Of a stretch of 64,000 nucleotides of DNA, positions 46,891 through 55,005 are shown piece after piece. This DNA comes from PALSA-505 sp036267135 (GTDB taxonomy: Bacteria > Actinomycetota > Actinomycetes > Streptosporangiales > Streptosporangiaceae), in the NCBI GenBank assembly GCA_036267135.1, contig DATAWQ010000106.1:1-64000 (forward strand), read 5' to 3'. The notes beneath the pieces are model-generated. The model had not been told where the DNA came from. It saw nothing but the letters and a program-made list of their open reading frames with translations, and did not search any database. Position 1 is the first letter of the stretch. Each line of letters starts with the position of its first letter. A program made the position numbers and the translations under genes.

Positions 46891-47841
46891 GTGATCGTCA
46901 CCATCACGCTGAACGCCGCGCTTGGTGTCTCCTACCAGGCGCGGCATGTGACGTGGGATACCCCGAACGAGGTGTCCGGTGTGCGGCACTGGGCTGCGGG
47001 CCGTGGTGTGGCGGTGGCCCGGGTGCTGCACATGTTCGGTCATGAGGTGGTGGCCGCGGGCCTGGCCGGGGGTGCGGCGGGGGAGAGGATCAGGGACGAT
47101 CTGTCCCGGCGGGGGATACCGACGGAGTTCACCTGGATCGGGCACGAGTCGCGGCGACTGCTGGAGGTGCGGGACGTGGCGGCGGGCCGCACGCTCAGCT
47201 TCACCGAGCCCGGTCCTTACATCACCACCGAGGAACTGGGCCGGTTCGCCGCGGACTACCGCAGGCTGCTGAGTGGTGCGACCGCGGTGGTGCTGTGTGG
47301 CAGCCTGCCGGCCGGGATGCCTGCGGAGATCTACGGGACGCTGGCTACGTATGCGGCCGAGGCCGGGGTGCCGGCGATCTTGGACGCGGGTGGGCCTGAG
47401 CTGGGGTTCGGGGCGGCGCGGCGGCCCGCGCTGGTGATCCCGGCCAGCGAGGTGCCCGATCCGGGGGCGCTGGTGGCGGGGGGTGCGGGGGCGGTGGCGC
47501 TGCTGTCGGATCATGTGGTGCACGCGATCACGGCGGAGGGTCAGTGGCAGGCCAAGCTGCCCGGTGTGGCCGGTGCGCCGTGGCCGCGGCATGCCCTGGT
47601 GGCTGGGCTGGTGCCCGGGGTCCTGCTTGGCTGGTCGTGGCCGGACCGGCTCCGGCACGCGGTCGCGCTCGGCGCCTCGGCCACCGAGGCGGTTGAGGCG
47701 ACCGGGACAGCCGGGCTTGCTGGGACTGCTGGGACAGGCGAGATCAGTGGGGCAGTAGTAGCCGGGGAGGCGGACGAACTGGACATCGTCGCCTACGAAC
47801 GGCTCATCGGCCGCGTCAGGATCGACCCGCCAGGAGGGTGA
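46891..47841 (+). CDS. PfkB-family sugar kinase homologue with degenerate active site
   Basis: 316 residues resembling 1-phosphofructokinase-type PfkB kinases at the N-terminus (VTITLNAALGVSYQARHVTW, HWAAGRGVAVARVLHMFGHE) and middle (VVLCGSLPAGMPAEIYGTLA). The normal N-terminal Asp (NPALD) is Gly here. The signature loop GAGD, holding the catalytic Asp, is replaced by APWPRHALVAGLVPGVLLG. Phosphotransfer is therefore unlikely; the protein may be a binding or regulatory pseudokinase. The start is GTG 46891; TTTAAGAT around 46846-46853 is a candidate -10. Its stop lies in the tandem repeat array. Confidence 0.82.
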   Translation: MIVTITLNAALGVSYQARHVTWDTPNEVSGVRHWAAGRGVAVARVLHMFGHEVVAAGLAGGAAGERIRDDLSRRGIPTEFTWIGHESRRLLEVRDVAAGRTLSFTEPGPYITTEELGRFAADYRRLLSGATAVVLCGSLPAGMPAEIYGTLATYAAEAGVPAILDAGGPELGFGAARRPALVIPASEVPDPGALVAGGAGAVALLSDHVVHAITAEGQWQAKLPGVAGAPWPRHALVAGLVPGVLLGWSWPDRLRHAVALGASATEAVEATGTAGLAGTAGTGEISGAVVAGEADELDIVAYERLIGRVRIDPPGG

Positions 47842-47951
47842 ACGGCCAGGGAGCGAACGGCCAGGGAGCGAACGGCCGGGAGGGTGAACGGCCAGGGAGT
47901 GAACCGGCCGGGAGGGTGAACCGGCCGGGAGGGTGAACCGGCCAGGGAGGT
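47840..47951 (+). repeat. Seven-copy 15-17 bp tandem repeat
   Basis: Seven degenerate units of GAACCGGCCGGGAGGGT and its shorter forms run from the PfkB stop codon to 9 bp before the acyl-CoA synthetase ATG. Each unit contains a GGGAG core, so the last copy serves as the SD of the next gene. Confidence 0.9.
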
Positions 47952-47960
47952 GAGCGGGCT

Positions 47961-49511
47961 ATGGACTCGACGGGGTTCTGGCGGATCGCGCAGGAGCGCC
48001 CGGACTGGGTCGCGGCCGTCGACCCGGACGGGACGGAGCACACCGCGGCCAGCCTGCTGGCCAGGGTCAACCAGATCACCCATGGGCTGCGGCAACTGGG
48101 CCTGCGCCCGGGGGACGGTGTGGCGGCAGTCCTGCCTAACGGGGTCGCCGCGCTCGAGGTATACCTCGCGGCCCTGCAGTCCGGCTGGTACGTCACGCCT
48201 ATCAACTGGCACTTCACCGCGGCCGAGATCGAGTACATCGTCCGTGACGCCGAGACGAAGGCATTCTTCGCGCACGAGCGGTTCGCCGCCACGGCGACGC
48301 AAGCCGCGACCGCGACCGGGCTCCCGGCCAGCGCCTGTTTCGGCTACGGGCACATACCAGGTTTCACCCTTGTGACCAGCCTGCGGGCCGGTCAGCCCGC
48401 CTCGATGCCAGCCGAGCGCACCGCCGGCCTCAGCATGCACTACACGTCGGGCACGACCGGCCGCCCCAAGGGCGTGCGCAGGCCGCGGACCGAGTCGGCG
48501 CCCGAGGAGGCCGTGCTGACCGGCCTCGCGCTGCTGCAGATGTTCGGCGTCACCGCCGGACCTCCCGGCGTCCACCTGGTCACGTCGCCGAACTACCACA
48601 CCGCGGTGACCGTGTTCAGCGGCGCCGCGCTGCACATGGGGCACACGCTGGTCTACATGGACAAGTGGGACGCCGAGCAGACCCTGGCCCTGGTCGATCG
48701 TTACCGCGTGACCAGCACCCACATGGTGCCCACCCAGTTCAAGCGCATGCTGACCCTGCCTGAGCCGGTCAGGCGCCGCTACGACCTGTCGTCTATGCGG
48801 TGGCTCGTCCACGCGGCCGCGCCGTGCCCGGTCAAGATCAAGCAGGCCATGCTGGACTGGTGGGGGCCGTGCGTCTACGAGTATTACGCGGCCACCGAGG
48901 GCGGCGGCACCGTGGCCACGCCGGGCGACTGGCTGGCGCGGCCGGGCACGGTGGGCCGGCCCTGGCCGAGCAGCGCGATCCTGATCACCGACGACGAGGG
49001 CAATGAGTGCCCGGCCGGAGTCCCCGGCACGGTCTACATGAAGCTGAGCGAGGCCGGTTTCGTCTACAAGGGCGACCCAGGCAAGACCGCGGCCAGCCGG
49101 CGGCGGGAGTTCTTCACCGTCGGCGACATCGGGTTCCTCGACGACGACGGATTCCTGTTCCTGTGTGACCGGAAGGCCGATCTGATCATCTCGGGCGGGG
49201 TCAACATCTACCCGGCCGAGATAGAAGCCGAGCTCATGGCCAATCCCAAGGTCGCCGACGTGGCCGTCTTCGGCGTACCGGACGAGGACTGGGGCGAGCA
49301 GGTCAAGGCCGTGGTTCAGCCGGCCGAAGGGCAAAACGCCGGACCCGGGCTCGCGGCCGAACTGCTGGCTTCACTCGACGGTCGGCTGGCCAGGCTGAAA
49401 TGGCCGAAGACCATCGACTTCACCGCCGAAATGCCACGCGATCCGACCGGCAAGCTACGCAAGCGTGAACTGCGCGATCCCTACTGGGCCGGGCACGAGC
49501 GCCGGATGTGA
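47961..49511 (+). CDS. AMP-binding acyl-CoA synthetase (FadD-like)
   Basis: 516 residues of the ANL superfamily. The A3 phosphate loop is MHYTSGTTGRPKGVRRPR, A5 YEYYAATEGGG, A7 FTVGDIGFLDDDGFLFLCDR, A8 GVNIYPAEIEAELMANPKV, and the catalytic lysine is in DPTGKLRKREL. It activates a carboxylic acid to its acyl-CoA via an acyl adenylate. Chain length cannot be deduced. The SD comes from the last copy of the upstream tandem repeat (GGGAGG). The gene is read in the same direction as the PfkB-like gene, 119 bp away. Confidence 0.92.
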   Translation: MDSTGFWRIAQERPDWVAAVDPDGTEHTAASLLARVNQITHGLRQLGLRPGDGVAAVLPNGVAALEVYLAALQSGWYVTPINWHFTAAEIEYIVRDAETKAFFAHERFAATATQAATATGLPASACFGYGHIPGFTLVTSLRAGQPASMPAERTAGLSMHYTSGTTGRPKGVRRPRTESAPEEAVLTGLALLQMFGVTAGPPGVHLVTSPNYHTAVTVFSGAALHMGHTLVYMDKWDAEQTLALVDRYRVTSTHMVPTQFKRMLTLPEPVRRRYDLSSMRWLVHAAAPCPVKIKQAMLDWWGPCVYEYYAATEGGGTVATPGDWLARPGTVGRPWPSSAILITDDEGNECPAGVPGTVYMKLSEAGFVYKGDPGKTAASRRREFFTVGDIGFLDDDGFLFLCDRKADLIISGGVNIYPAEIEAELMANPKVADVAVFGVPDEDWGEQVKAVVQPAEGQNAGPGLAAELLASLDGRLARLKWPKTIDFTAEMPRDPTGKLRKRELRDPYWAGHERRM

Positions 49512-49639
49512 CCCGCCGGCAAATGGATCATGTTTGAACACGAACGGTAGTCGGGTAAGTACGCGGCGTGTTCGGGGGTCTGTAACAGCCGCATCACGGC
49601 CATGGCATCCTCCCATCTCGTTCGGAATGGAGTGTGTCA

Positions 49640-50437
49640 GTGAACAAACGCATCGTTCTCGGGGGCATCGCATCGGTTACCGCCCTCGCTTGCACGATTT
49701 TCACAACGGGCGTGGCTAACGCCGCCGTGACATCCACGACGCCCAAGCCCGCCGCGGCCGCAGCGCCGGCCACGAGCGGTGCCACCAATACGGCCAACGC
49801 GGCCACGGGCGCGCTGAAGGGTGTCACCGGAGCACCGAAGAGTGCCTCGGGAGCGACCAACGCCGCCACCGGCGCCGTCTCCGGTGCCACCGGCGCGGTC
49901 TCGGGCGCCACTGGCGCGGTCTCCGGCGCCACCGGCGCGGTGGGCGGGCTGACGTCCGGCGTCACCGGCGCCGTGCCCGGCCTGTCCGGGCTTTCCTCAC
50001 TGCTCAGCAGCCTGCTGAACACAGTGCTCACCCTGCTCAGCGGGCTGCCGATCGTGGGCGGGCTGATCTCCAGCCTGACCGGCAGCCTCGGCTCGGTCAC
50101 CGGCGCGCTCGGCGGCGTCACCGGTGGGCTGGGCAACGTCACCGGCGGGCCCAACGCCGCGGGCGGCGCCACCGGCGCTCTGGGCGGCCTGACCGGCGGG
50201 CTCACCGGCGGTCTCGGCGGCTTGACCAGCGCCGTGCCCGGCCTCGGCTCGGCCACCAACGCGGCCTCCGCCGCCCCGGCCGGTCTCAGCCTGAGCAAGG
50301 AACTGCCCGGCCTGAACCACCTGAGCAAGGAGATCGTGAACCTGCGCACGGCCGCCACTCAGATCAAGAGCCTGCAGCGCGCCGTCGCCCGCGACGAAGC
50401 TGCCGCCAAGGCGGCCAAGGCCAGCAGCACCAAGTAA
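49640..50437 (+). CDS. Secreted Gly/Ala/Thr/Ser-rich repeat protein
   Basis: 265 residues. A signal peptide (KRIVLGGIASVTALACTIFT, cleavage near ANA-AV) is followed by low-complexity sequence with 24-bp coding repeats (SGATGAVSGATGAV), a hydrophobic leucine/serine stretch (LLSSLLNTVLTLLSGLPIVG), more GGVTGG repeats and a charged helical C-terminus (LQRAVARDEAAAKAAKA). No enzyme motif is visible; an extracellular surface or matrix role is plausible. The GTG at 49640 follows GGAG at 7 nt. A paralogue with the same leader and signal peptide lies at 50799-51305. Confidence 0.75.
   Translation: MNKRIVLGGIASVTALACTIFTTGVANAAVTSTTPKPAAAAAPATSGATNTANAATGALKGVTGAPKSASGATNAATGAVSGATGAVSGATGAVSGATGAVGGLTSGVTGAVPGLSGLSSLLSSLLNTVLTLLSGLPIVGGLISSLTGSLGSVTGALGGVTGGLGNVTGGPNAAGGATGALGGLTGGLTGGLGGLTSAVPGLGSATNAASAAPAGLSLSKELPGLNHLSKEIVNLRTAATQIKSLQRAVARDEAAAKAAKASSTK
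49869..49941 (+). repeat. 24-bp coding tandem repeat
   Basis: About three units of the 24-bp sequence encoding GAVSGAT run through 49869-49941 with few changes. In-frame, so expansion or contraction would keep the protein intact. Confidence 0.8.
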
Positions 50438-50470
50438 CAACCATCGCCGGCGCGGACCGGTCTCAGACGC

Positions 50471-50519
50471 GGTCCGCACTCAACCACGGTCCGCACTCAA
50501 CCACAGTCCGCACGCAACC
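50471..50519. repeat. 17-bp tandem repeat, three copies
   Basis: GGTCCGCACTCAACCAC occurs at 50471-50487 and 50488-50504, with a degenerate third copy to 50519. It precedes the strong hairpin at 50526. Confidence 0.85.
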
Positions 50520-50525
50520 GGCACG

Positions 50526-50563
50526 ATGGGTGTGGCCCCGGCATGTGCCGGGGCCACACCCAT
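50526..50563. terminator. Perfect 18-bp hairpin between the two secreted protein genes
   Basis: ATGGGTGTGGCCCCGGCA (50526-50543) and its exact reverse complement (50546-50563) are separated by 2 nt. The stem is very stable but lacks a T-tract. It lies about 90 bp after the first secreted protein gene and can act as a terminator in either direction. Confidence 0.7.
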
Positions 50564-50798
50564 GTGCCTCATGAGTACACAGGCCCATAACGCCGAACCG
50601 CCGACCCACCAGGCAATCTCAGAGAGTGACGAACCGACTACGCTAAGTGTGCTAGCGTCCTACGCGGCTCATGAGACCGGTAATACGGCGAGGCCGACGC
50701 CGCCCCCCAAGTGGCGTCCGGGCCCTGCGATCCGGCTTCCCTTCCGCATGATCCTTGAGCCGAAAATCCTCATGTTCGGCGTTGAAATGGAGTATGTC

Positions 50799-51305
50799 GT
50801 GACAAAACGGCACATCGTCCTTGGCGGGCTCGCCACCATGTCCGCGCTTGCGACCAGCGTATTCGCGGCAGGCGCGGCGTTCGCGGCCAGCTCGGCCCCG
50901 GCGCAAGGCCTGCCCGCCGTGACCCACGAGGCGGCCGGTCTTAGCAACCTGCAGATGGTCTCCGGGCTGCTCCCGGTGGCCGGTGGCACGTCCGGCCTCA
51001 GCGGCCTGCTCGGCAGCGCGTCGGGTCTTGGCCTGCTCGGCGGCCTGACCCAGGCGTCCCCACTGGGCTCGGCCCTGCCGGCCGCGAACGACCAGAAAGA
51101 CCTCACCGGGAGCAACCCGGTGGACCAGGCTGGCACGCTGTCCGGCGCGACGGGAACAATCGGCAGCCTCCGCTCGGCGTCGCCCCTGGGCGACTCGAGC
51201 GGGCTAACGGGGGAGCTGCCGAACGTCGCCTCGGGCAGCGGCCTGCTGCAAGGCGCGGCGGGCGTCGTGCCCGTCCTCGGCGCGCTCACCGGCTCGCTGG
51301 GCTAG
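50799..51305 (+). CDS. Secreted Gly/Leu/Ser-rich protein, paralogue of the preceding one
   Basis: 168 residues. Signal peptide KRHIVLGGLATMSALATSVF with cleavage near AFA-AS. The mature part is Gly/Leu/Ser-rich (SGLSGLLGSASGLGLLGGLT) with no catalytic motif. The GTG at 50799 and its GGAG SD lie in a leader (AATGGAGTATGTC) nearly identical to that of the first gene, so the pair derives from a duplication with diverged mature regions. It ends in a hairpin shared with the convergent LysR gene. Confidence 0.72.
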   Translation: MTKRHIVLGGLATMSALATSVFAAGAAFAASSAPAQGLPAVTHEAAGLSNLQMVSGLLPVAGGTSGLSGLLGSASGLGLLGGLTQASPLGSALPAANDQKDLTGSNPVDQAGTLSGATGTIGSLRSASPLGDSSGLTGELPNVASGSGLLQGAAGVVPVLGALTGSLG

Positions 51306-51306
51306 A

Positions 51307-52269
51307 TCAAGCGAGCGACGGGGGCCCGTCCGCACCCGGGCGGGCCCCCGCGCCATCAAGCTCCACAGCATCACCCGGGTCGGCAGACTCGGCCAGCACC
51401 TCAAGCAAGAGGGTCGTCGCGGGCGGATCCGGCGGCGCGCCGTAGACCTGCGCGAATACGCGTCTGCGCGTGCCGGGCAACGCCCGGGCGCACACTCCCG
51501 GATGACGCGCCGACCGCAGCGCGAGCCCTGGCAGCGTGGCCACCCCCAGACCGGCCGCGACCAGCGCCTGCACCGCCACGTAGTCATCCGTGGTGAACGC
51601 GATCTTCGGGACGAATCCGGCCTGCGCGCACTGCCGCAGCAGGTGGTTCCGGCAGCGCTCGCAGCCAGCGATCCAGCGCTCCGCCGCGTATCCGGTCAGC
51701 TCCACCGGACCCGCCTCAGCCGAGGCTGGACCCGGCATGATCAGATACACCGGCTCGTCCAGGAGCAAGATCCCACGCGTTCCGTCGTCCTCTTCTTCCC
51801 CGGGGGTGCTGTCCGTCTCGTGCCTGAAGATGACCGCGACGTCGACGTAGCCCGCGCGCAGCATCCGCAGCGCCTCCGGCGGTTCGGCTTCGGTCAGCAT
51901 CAGGTCGATGCCCGGGTGCAAGGCGTGCAGCCTGGCCGCGGCCGCGGGGACCAGCGTCCCGAGCGCTGAAGGGAACGCGGCCAGGCGCACACGCCCCTCC
52001 CGCAGCCCCACGTGCGCGGCCAGTTCGTTCTCGGCCGCGTCCATCCGGCCCAGGATCTCCGCCGCCCGCTCGGCCAGCAGCCGCCCCGCGTCGGTCAGCC
52101 TGATGCCGCGCCCGGCCCGCTGGAACAGCGTCGCCCCGGTCTCCGCCTCCAGCCTGGCCAGGTGATGGCTGACCGACGGCTGTGCGTAGTTGAGCTCCCT
52201 GGCCGCGGCCGTCACCGTCCCGTTCCTGGCCACCGCCTCCAGCACCCGCAGTCTTGTCAAGTCGAGCAT
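51307..52269 (-). CDS. LysR-family transcriptional regulator
   Basis: 320 residues. HTH: LRVLEAVARNGTVTAAAREL, then NYAQPSVSHHLARLEAETG. The effector-binding domain (RVRLAAFPSALGTLVPAAAA, EALRMLRAGYVDVAVIFRHE, VAAGLGVATLPGLAL) follows. It lies downstream of the agmatinase gene on the same strand and may regulate it in response to an amine or amino acid; the link is inferred from position. The palindrome at 52280-52294 immediately before the ATG has the LysR T-N11-A form and suggests autoregulation. The Pro/Gly-rich C-terminal end overlaps a hairpin. Confidence 0.9.
   Translation of the reverse strand: MLDLTRLRVLEAVARNGTVTAAARELNYAQPSVSHHLARLEAETGATLFQRAGRGIRLTDAGRLLAERAAEILGRMDAAENELAAHVGLREGRVRLAAFPSALGTLVPAAAARLHALHPGIDLMLTEAEPPEALRMLRAGYVDVAVIFRHETDSTPGEEEDDGTRGILLLDEPVYLIMPGPASAEAGPVELTGYAAERWIAGCERCRNHLLRQCAQAGFVPKIAFTTDDYVAVQALVAAGLGVATLPGLALRSARHPGVCARALPGTRRRVFAQVYGAPPDPPATTLLLEVLAESADPGDAVELDGAGARPGADGPPSLA
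51319..51350. terminator. Hairpin in the convergent region
   Basis: CGGGGGCCCG (51319-51328) pairs with CGGGCCCCCG (51341-51350) around a 12-nt loop, just after the secreted protein stop and within the LysR 3' end. A terminator for the plus-strand gene is likely. Confidence 0.55.
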
Positions 52270-52279
52270 GGTTAGGAAT

Positions 52280-52294
52280 ATAGATGCGATCTAT
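52280..52294. promoter_or_regulatory. LysR-type box ATAGATGCGATCTAT
   Basis: Perfect inverted repeat ATAGAT-GCG-ATCTAT with T-N11-A spacing, ending 10 bp upstream of the LysR ATG. Likely operator for the LysR protein itself. Confidence 0.65.
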
Positions 52295-52298
52295 CAGT

Positions 52299-52345
52299 TG
52301 GCCACCGTTCATTAATTGAATCTTTAAGATAATGAACGGTGGCCA
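52299..52345. terminator. 16-bp inverted repeat at the agmatinase 3' end
   Basis: TGGCCACCGTTCATTA (52299-52314) is perfectly complementary to 52330-52345 across a 15-nt A/T-rich spacer. The right arm is inside the last agmatinase codons. It can fold as a terminator between agmatinase and LysR; there is no T-tract, so a regulatory role is also possible. Confidence 0.5.
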
Positions 52346-53385
52346 CCTTGATCCTGGCCGTCGGCCCGGCCCCGGCCGTCCAGCAGTGGCGCCTGCGGCG
52401 CCCGGACCGGCTGCCCGGCCGCACGCCGGCGGCGCCAGGCGAAGCCGGACAGCGCCTCCAGCACCACCCGGTTGGCCAGGAACGCGGTCACTTCGGCGTG
52501 ATCGAAGGGCGGCGACACCTCGACCACGTCCACGCCGGCCAGCGGCATCTCCATCGCGATCCGGCGGACCGCGTCGAGCAGGGCCCGGCCGGTCAGCCCG
52601 CCGGGTTCGGGCGTGCCGGTGCCGGGGGCCATGCCGGGATCGACGACATCGATGTCGACGGACAGGAACACGCCGTCGCAGTCGTCGGTGGCGATCGTGA
52701 ACGCCTCGTCCAGGCAGGCGTCCAGCCCGCGCGTGACCACCTCGGTCATCTCGAAGCTGCGCATCCGCTGGCCGGCCATCCAGTCCAGGGTCTCCGGCTC
52801 GGGCCAGTAACCGCGCAGGCCGAGCTGCAGGAACCGGTCGCCGCGCACCGCGCCGGACTCGATCAGCCGCCGCATCGGGGTGCCGTGGCCGTGCAGCAGC
52901 CCGCCCCACTCGGTGTCCCCGGTGTCCGCGTGCGCGTCGAAGTGGATCATCGAAACCCGGCCCCAGCCGACGTGCCTGGCCACCCCGGTCGCGTCCGGCA
53001 GGGCGATCGTGTGATCGCCGCCCAGGATCATGGGCAGCGCGCCGGCCTGGCAGATCTGGTGCACCGCCTCTTCGAGCCGCTTCAGCGAGCCTTCCATGTC
53101 GGCCCCCGGCATCAGCACGTCGCCCGCGTCGACCACCTTCATGTCGGTCAGCGGATCCACGCCCAGGGCCAGATGCGGTCTGGACCCGTCGTGCGCCAGG
53201 TAGTCCGTGCCGCGGATGGCCTGCGGACCGAACCGGGCGCCGGGCCGGTGCGAAGTACCTGCGTCGAACGGCGCGCCGATGATCACCACATCAGCGTCGG
53301 CGTAGCTGGCCGGCTCCTCCAGGTTTGCCTGCGGCACTCCGAGGAAAGTTGTGTCCGGACCATACATGCCACCTAGGCGAGCCAT
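52324..53385 (-). CDS. speB: Agmatinase/ureohydrolase
   Basis: 353 residues of the arginase/agmatinase family. All manganese ligand motifs are present: ILGGDHTIALPD, MIHFDAHADTGD and LSVDIDVVDPGMAPGTGTPE. The agmatinase subgroup is suggested by PFDAGTSHRPGARFGPQAIR. It hydrolyses a guanidino compound (agmatine or related) to urea and an amine, a putrescine route. The C-terminal 40 residues are Arg/Gly/Gln-rich and extend the usual length. The gene diverges from an MFS transporter gene and is followed by the LysR gene. Confidence 0.9.
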   Translation of the reverse strand: MARLGGMYGPDTTFLGVPQANLEEPASYADADVVIIGAPFDAGTSHRPGARFGPQAIRGTDYLAHDGSRPHLALGVDPLTDMKVVDAGDVLMPGADMEGSLKRLEEAVHQICQAGALPMILGGDHTIALPDATGVARHVGWGRVSMIHFDAHADTGDTEWGGLLHGHGTPMRRLIESGAVRGDRFLQLGLRGYWPEPETLDWMAGQRMRSFEMTEVVTRGLDACLDEAFTIATDDCDGVFLSVDIDVVDPGMAPGTGTPEPGGLTGRALLDAVRRIAMEMPLAGVDVVEVSPPFDHAEVTAFLANRVVLEALSGFAWRRRRAAGQPVRAPQAPLLDGRGRADGQDQGGHRSLS

Positions 53386-53454
53386 GATCCTGCTTCCGTT
53401 CGTAGATGTCCGATCAGGTTATCGGCCTCCGGTTAGCCAAGTACTCTCGGCTGC

Positions 53455-55005
53455 GTGCGAGGGATGACGCTGCTGGGCAAGCTCAAGCCGTCGTCCACTC
53501 GCGTGCGGACGGGGGGCGGGCTGGCTCTGGCCGGGCTGGCCGCGACCACGATGCTGGTGCAGGGCGACCAGTCGGCGCTGGCCCAGGCCGTGCACGGACT
53601 TGAGCAGCAGTTCGGGCTTTCCGACCAGGTGGTCGGGCTGATCCCGCTGGTCATGGCCGCGGCGGGCGCGCTCGGCGCGATCCCGCTCGGCATGCTGGCC
53701 GACCGCCGTCGCCGCACCTGGGTGCTCGCCGGCGTGGCGCTGGTGTGGACGCTGGCCATGGGGGTCGGGGCGGGCGCGACCACGTTCGTGGTGCTGATCA
53801 CGTCCCGGCTGGTCACCGGCGCCGCCGAGGGCACCCCGCCGGTGGCGATCAGCCTGCTGTCTGACTACTTCCCGGTCCGCCGCCGGTCCGAGGCGATGGG
53901 CGTGTACCAGGCCGGGGCGATCGTGGGTGCGTTCATCGGCCTGCTCGGCGGCGGCATCGCGGTCGACATCGGCGGCCCGGTCAACGGCTGGCGCTGGGCC
54001 TTTTACCTGTGGGTGCCGATCGGGGTACTGGTCGCCATCTGGTTCGTGTTCCTGCTGCGCGAGCCCATGCGCGGTCATCAGGACGCCGGTTTCGAGGCCG
54101 AGCTGGGGCAGGCCGCCCCGCTCGCTGAGGCAGCGGAAAAGAACGAGCCTGCCACGGCGATGGCCGCGCCCGACGTCGCCTGCCTGGCCACCGGCGGGAT
54201 GCTCGCGCTGCCCGCCCCCAGGAAGGGACCGCCGCCGCCGGCCGGGCACATCGGCCAGCGCGAGGCGCTGCGGCACCTGATGCGGATTCCGTCCATGTGG
54301 TTCGGCACGCTGTCGCTCACCGTCTCCCAGTTGCTGCTGTACGGGCTGTCGTTCTGGGGGGTGACGTACTTCGAGCGGGTGCACCACCTCGGGCCCGCGC
54401 TGGCCGGGCTGCTGTCCACCGTGCTCGGCGCCGGGTCGGCGATCGGGATTCTGGCCGGGGGCTTCCTGTCCGACCGGCTGCTGCGGCGCGGGCACGTGAA
54501 CGCCCGGGTCTACGTGGTCGCCTACGGGGCGATCGCGGCCACGCTGGTGCTGGCTCCGGCCTTCGCCATCGGCAACCTGTGGCTCGGTGCGCCGCTGATC
54601 TTCATCGGCGGGATCATGCTCACGCTGCCGATCGCCCCGGCCGAGGCGCTGTGCACCGACGTGGTCCCGCCCGAACTGCGCGGCCGCGGGGCCATGGTCA
54701 GGCAGGTGGTGCGCACCGGGTCCTACGCTGGGCCCTACCTCATCGGCGTGATCTCGGTGGCCATCACCTCGCATTCGGCCTCCAGTTCGGTCGGGCTGCA
54801 CTGGGCCATCGTCGCGGTCTGCCCGCTATACGCGCTCGGCGGCCTGATCATGCTGGCCGCGGTGCGGCACTACCCGCGCGACATCGCCTACGTGGTGGCG
54901 AATGCGCGGGCCAAGCTGAACGGCAAGCTCAACCAAAATCCCGTGCCCGACCTTGAACCTGTGCCTGACTCCGGGCCCGATCCTGACGCGCCCACCCCGA
55001 CCTGA
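53455..55005 (+). CDS. MFS transporter (major facilitator)
   Basis: 516 residues, 12 membrane helices with motif A IPLGMLADRRRRTWVLAGVA between helices 2 and 3 and SRLVTGAAEGTPPVAISLL. It resembles MFS permeases of the sugar-phosphate/aromatic-acid kind, but the substrate is not clear. A cytoplasmic insert between helices 6 and 7 (about residues 205-265) is Ala/Pro-rich. TACTCT lies 7 nt before the GTG start (53455), suggesting a leaderless transcript; ATG 53464 is an alternative. Divergent from agmatinase, possibly transporting a related amine. Its 3' end overlaps the MMPL gene by 77 bp on the opposite strand. Confidence 0.85.
   Translation: MRGMTLLGKLKPSSTRVRTGGGLALAGLAATTMLVQGDQSALAQAVHGLEQQFGLSDQVVGLIPLVMAAAGALGAIPLGMLADRRRRTWVLAGVALVWTLAMGVGAGATTFVVLITSRLVTGAAEGTPPVAISLLSDYFPVRRRSEAMGVYQAGAIVGAFIGLLGGGIAVDIGGPVNGWRWAFYLWVPIGVLVAIWFVFLLREPMRGHQDAGFEAELGQAAPLAEAAEKNEPATAMAAPDVACLATGGMLALPAPRKGPPPPAGHIGQREALRHLMRIPSMWFGTLSLTVSQLLLYGLSFWGVTYFERVHHLGPALAGLLSTVLGAGSAIGILAGGFLSDRLLRRGHVNARVYVVAYGAIAATLVLAPAFAIGNLWLGAPLIFIGGIMLTLPIAPAEALCTDVVPPELRGRGAMVRQVVRTGSYAGPYLIGVISVAITSHSASSSVGLHWAIVAVCPLYALGGLIMLAAVRHYPRDIAYVVANARAKLNGKLNQNPVPDLEPVPDSGPDPDAPTPT

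Noticed and set aside
47840..47951. CRISPR-like array
   Set aside because: Units are 15-17 bp, directly abutting without unique spacers, and no cas genes are present.
49594..50358. Proline/valine/alanine-rich minus-strand frame antisense to the secreted repeat protein
   Set aside because: It only mirrors the GAV/GAT repeats of the plus-strand gene, which has a signal peptide and SD.
50471..50519. Short CRISPR-like or iteron array
   Set aside because: Only three degenerate copies, no spacers, no replication gene nearby.
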